The notes under the pieces were generated by a model. That model did not search any database and was not told the DNA's origin. It saw only the letters and a program-made list of their open reading frames with translations. Below are positions 62,598-64,000 of a stretch of 64,000 nt of DNA, piece after piece. Numbering within the stretch: position 1 is the stretch's first letter; every line of letters starts with the position of its first letter. The stretch is from Cyanobacteria bacterium REEB417 (lineage in GTDB: Bacteria; Cyanobacteriota; Cyanobacteriia; PCC-6307; Cyanobiaceae): NCBI GenBank assembly GCA_018970945.1, contig JAGWVJ010000005.1:1-64000 (forward strand). The letters run 5' to 3'. The translations under genes were made by a program, and so were the position numbers.

Positions 62598-64000
62598 TCA
62601 GACCAACGCCGGCAACTTGGCAGCATCGCGCTGTGCAAAGCGCAGGCGTTCGTGCTCAACGTCGACAGCGATAGTGTGCCCGGCGCTGAACTGGCCCGCC
62701 AGGATTCCCTTGGCGATGGGCGTCTCCAGTTCGCGCTGGATGGCGCGCTTGAGCGGCCGGGCGCCATAGACCGGGTCGTAGCCGACACCGGCAAGCCAGT
62801 CGAGGGCATCGGCGTTGAGCTCGAGCCCAAGCTTCTTGTCGTCAAGCCGCCGGGCCAGGCGCCTGACCTGCAGCTCGACGATCTGGCGCAGTTCCTCCTG
62901 CCTGAGGCTGTGGAAGATGATCGTTTCATCAAGTCGGTTGAGGAACTCGGGCCGAAAGTGGGCCCGCAGGGCCTCGTTGACCCGGGACTCCATCTCGAGG
63001 TGACGTGCCGGATCGCCCGCCAGATCGAGGATCGAGCTGCTGCCGATGTTGCTCGTGAGGATCAGGATCGTGTTCGTGAAATCGACCGTGCGGCCCTGAC
63101 CATCGGTGACACGGCCATCATCAAGGATCTGCAGCATCACGTTGAACACATCGGGATGGGCCTTTTCGACCTCGTCGAACAGGATCACCGCGTAGGGGCG
63201 GCGCCGCACCGCTTCGGTGAGCTGGCCGCCCTCCTCGTAGCCGACGTAGCCAGGAGGAGCGCCGATCAGGCGGCTGACGGCGTGCTTCTCCATGTATTCG
63301 GACATGTCGATGCGCACCATCGCCTCGTCGCTGTCAAACAGCTGGGAAGCCAGGGCCTTGGAGAGCTCTGTTTTACCCACGCCGGTGGGGCCCAGAAACA
63401 GGAAGCTGGCGATCGGCCGGTTGGGATCGCTCAGACCCGCCCTTGAGCGCTGGATCGCATCGGCCACGGCGGTGACGGCCTGGCTCTGGCCGATCACGCG
63501 GGTGTGCAGCTCGTCTTCGAGGTGGAGCAGTTTCTCCATCTCGCTCTGCACCAGCTTGGCCACCGGAATGCCGGTCCACTTGGCGATCACCTCGGCAATG
63601 TCGTCTTCGGTGACCTCCTCGCGCAGCAGGGTCTTCTCCTTGCCTTCGGCGGCGCTGTCGCCTCCGCTGAGCTCGGCCTCCTTGGCGGAGAGCTGTTTGT
63701 GCAGCTCGGCCAGGGTGCCGTATTCGAGCTCTGCGGCCTTGTTGAGATCGTAGTTGCGCTTGGCCTGCTCGACCTGCAGCTGCACCTGCTCGATCTCTTC
63801 TTTGATGGCGCTCACCTCGTCAATGGCGCCCTTTTCTGCCTGCCACTGGGCGTTGAGGGTGCTCTGCTGCTCGCGTAGCTCGGCCAGCTCCTTCTCGAGC
63901 CGCTCGAGCCGGTCTTTGCTTGCAGCATCGGACTCACGGCCCAGAGAAAGCTTCTCCATCTCGAGCTGCAGGATGCGGCGATCGAGCTCGTCGATCTCCT
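62598..64000 (-). CDS. clpB: ClpB disaggregase, C-terminal half (5' end outside window)
   Basis: Hexameric AAA+ chaperone that threads aggregated proteins together with DnaK. About 467 residues are visible: the end of the coiled middle domain (LDRRILQLEMEKLSLGRESD to EEIEQVQLQVEQAKRNYDLN), then NBD2 with Walker A GPTGVGKTEL, the pore loop GAPPGYVGYEEGG, Walker B VILFDEVEKAHPDV, sensor 1 ILTSN, and the small domain ending in RELETPIAKGILAG. NBD1 and the N-domain lie beyond the right edge. Cyanobacteria usually have two clpB genes, so heat-shock versus housekeeping type cannot be assigned. Confidence 0.97.
   Translation of the reverse strand, partial: EIDELDRRILQLEMEKLSLGRESDAASKDRLERLEKELAELREQQSTLNAQWQAEKGAIDEVSAIKEEIEQVQLQVEQAKRNYDLNKAAELEYGTLAELHKQLSAKEAELSGGDSAAEGKEKTLLREEVTEDDIAEVIAKWTGIPVAKLVQSEMEKLLHLEDELHTRVIGQSQAVTAVADAIQRSRAGLSDPNRPIASFLFLGPTGVGKTELSKALASQLFDSDEAMVRIDMSEYMEKHAVSRLIGAPPGYVGYEEGGQLTEAVRRRPYAVILFDEVEKAHPDVFNVMLQILDDGRVTDGQGRTVDFTNTILILTSNIGSSSILDLAGDPARHLEMESRVNEALRAHFRPEFLNRLDETIIFHSLRQEELRQIVELQVRRLARRLDDKKLGLELNADALDWLAGVGYDPVYGARPLKRAIQRELETPIAKGILAGQFSAGHTIAVDVEHERLRFAQRDAAKLPALV

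Overview
The window is a GC-rich chromosomal segment of a unicellular cyanobacterium, most likely a picocyanobacterium of the Synechococcus/Cyanobium group. The evidence is the gene content: the acyl-ACP reductase plus aldehyde deformylating oxygenase pair for alkanes, a ferrochelatase with a C-terminal chlorophyll-binding motif, Psb27, a Tab2-family protein, a Tic22-like protein, a cyanobacterial AbrB, an EF-hand transaldolase, and several cyanobacterial DUF families (DUF1824, DUF2721, DUF2854, DUF3153). I see no rRNA, tRNA, CRISPR array, insertion sequence or prophage. It reads as dense, vertically inherited housekeeping DNA with short intergenic gaps and many overlapping starts and stops.

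Layout. 1-4253 (minus): creatininase-like hydrolase, ado, aar, accA and a truncated SDR gene, joining fatty-acid precursor supply to alkane synthesis. 4306-7698 (plus): S1-domain protein, Tab2-like protein, PgeF-like protein, cyAbrB. 7749-12038 (minus): FAD dehydrogenase and ppsA. 12149-12898 (plus): Tic22-like protein. 12909-17160 (minus): a tightly overlapping chain hemH, M23 peptidase, ilvB, SNase-like protein, small membrane protein. 17271-23395 (mostly plus): tyrosine recombinase, methyltransferase, cobO, sodA, pyrH, frr, geranylgeranyl-reductase-like gene. 23444-28833 (minus): cNMP-domain protein, tal, ftsI, FtsL-like protein, CPBP protease. 28930-31581 (plus): two-domain histidine phosphatase and a dihydroorotase homologue without catalytic residues. 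31600-36360: lepB, a large membrane protein, Spx-like protein, 2Fe-2S ferredoxin, methyltransferase and two conserved hypotheticals. 36500-41188 (plus): proS, psb27, purA, PfkB kinase. 41124-42311 (minus): cobK and cutA. 42358-45717 (mostly plus): ssb, DUF2854, argB, DUF3153. 45714-47936 (minus): priA. 48457-54354 (plus): rpoD behind a long structured leader, glycosyltransferase, DUF1824, hemC, ClC transporter. 54296-58375 (minus): small ORF, ppa, M32 carboxypeptidase, PGM1-type ATP-grasp ligase. 58544-64000: small protein, OsmC, DUF2721, Cys-rich secreted protein, YjbQ, PhhB, MscS and the C-terminal half of clpB.

Themes. Tetrapyrrole and corrin genes (hemH, hemC, cobO, cobK) are scattered among division (ftsI, FtsL-like), nucleotide (pyrH, purA, pyrC-like), translation (frr, proS, S1) and DNA maintenance (priA, ssb, recombinase) genes. 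Four-base start/stop overlaps are frequent and often use GTG or TTG starts, so translational coupling appears to be a main organising principle.

No clearly new multi-gene system is evident. The most interesting leads are the ClC protein with a nitrate-type selectivity Pro and a missing proton Glu, the peptide-ligase/peptidase pair, the recombinase embedded in a housekeeping operon, the structured rpoD leader, the pseudo-dihydroorotase, and the five-gene overlapping chain starting with hemH.
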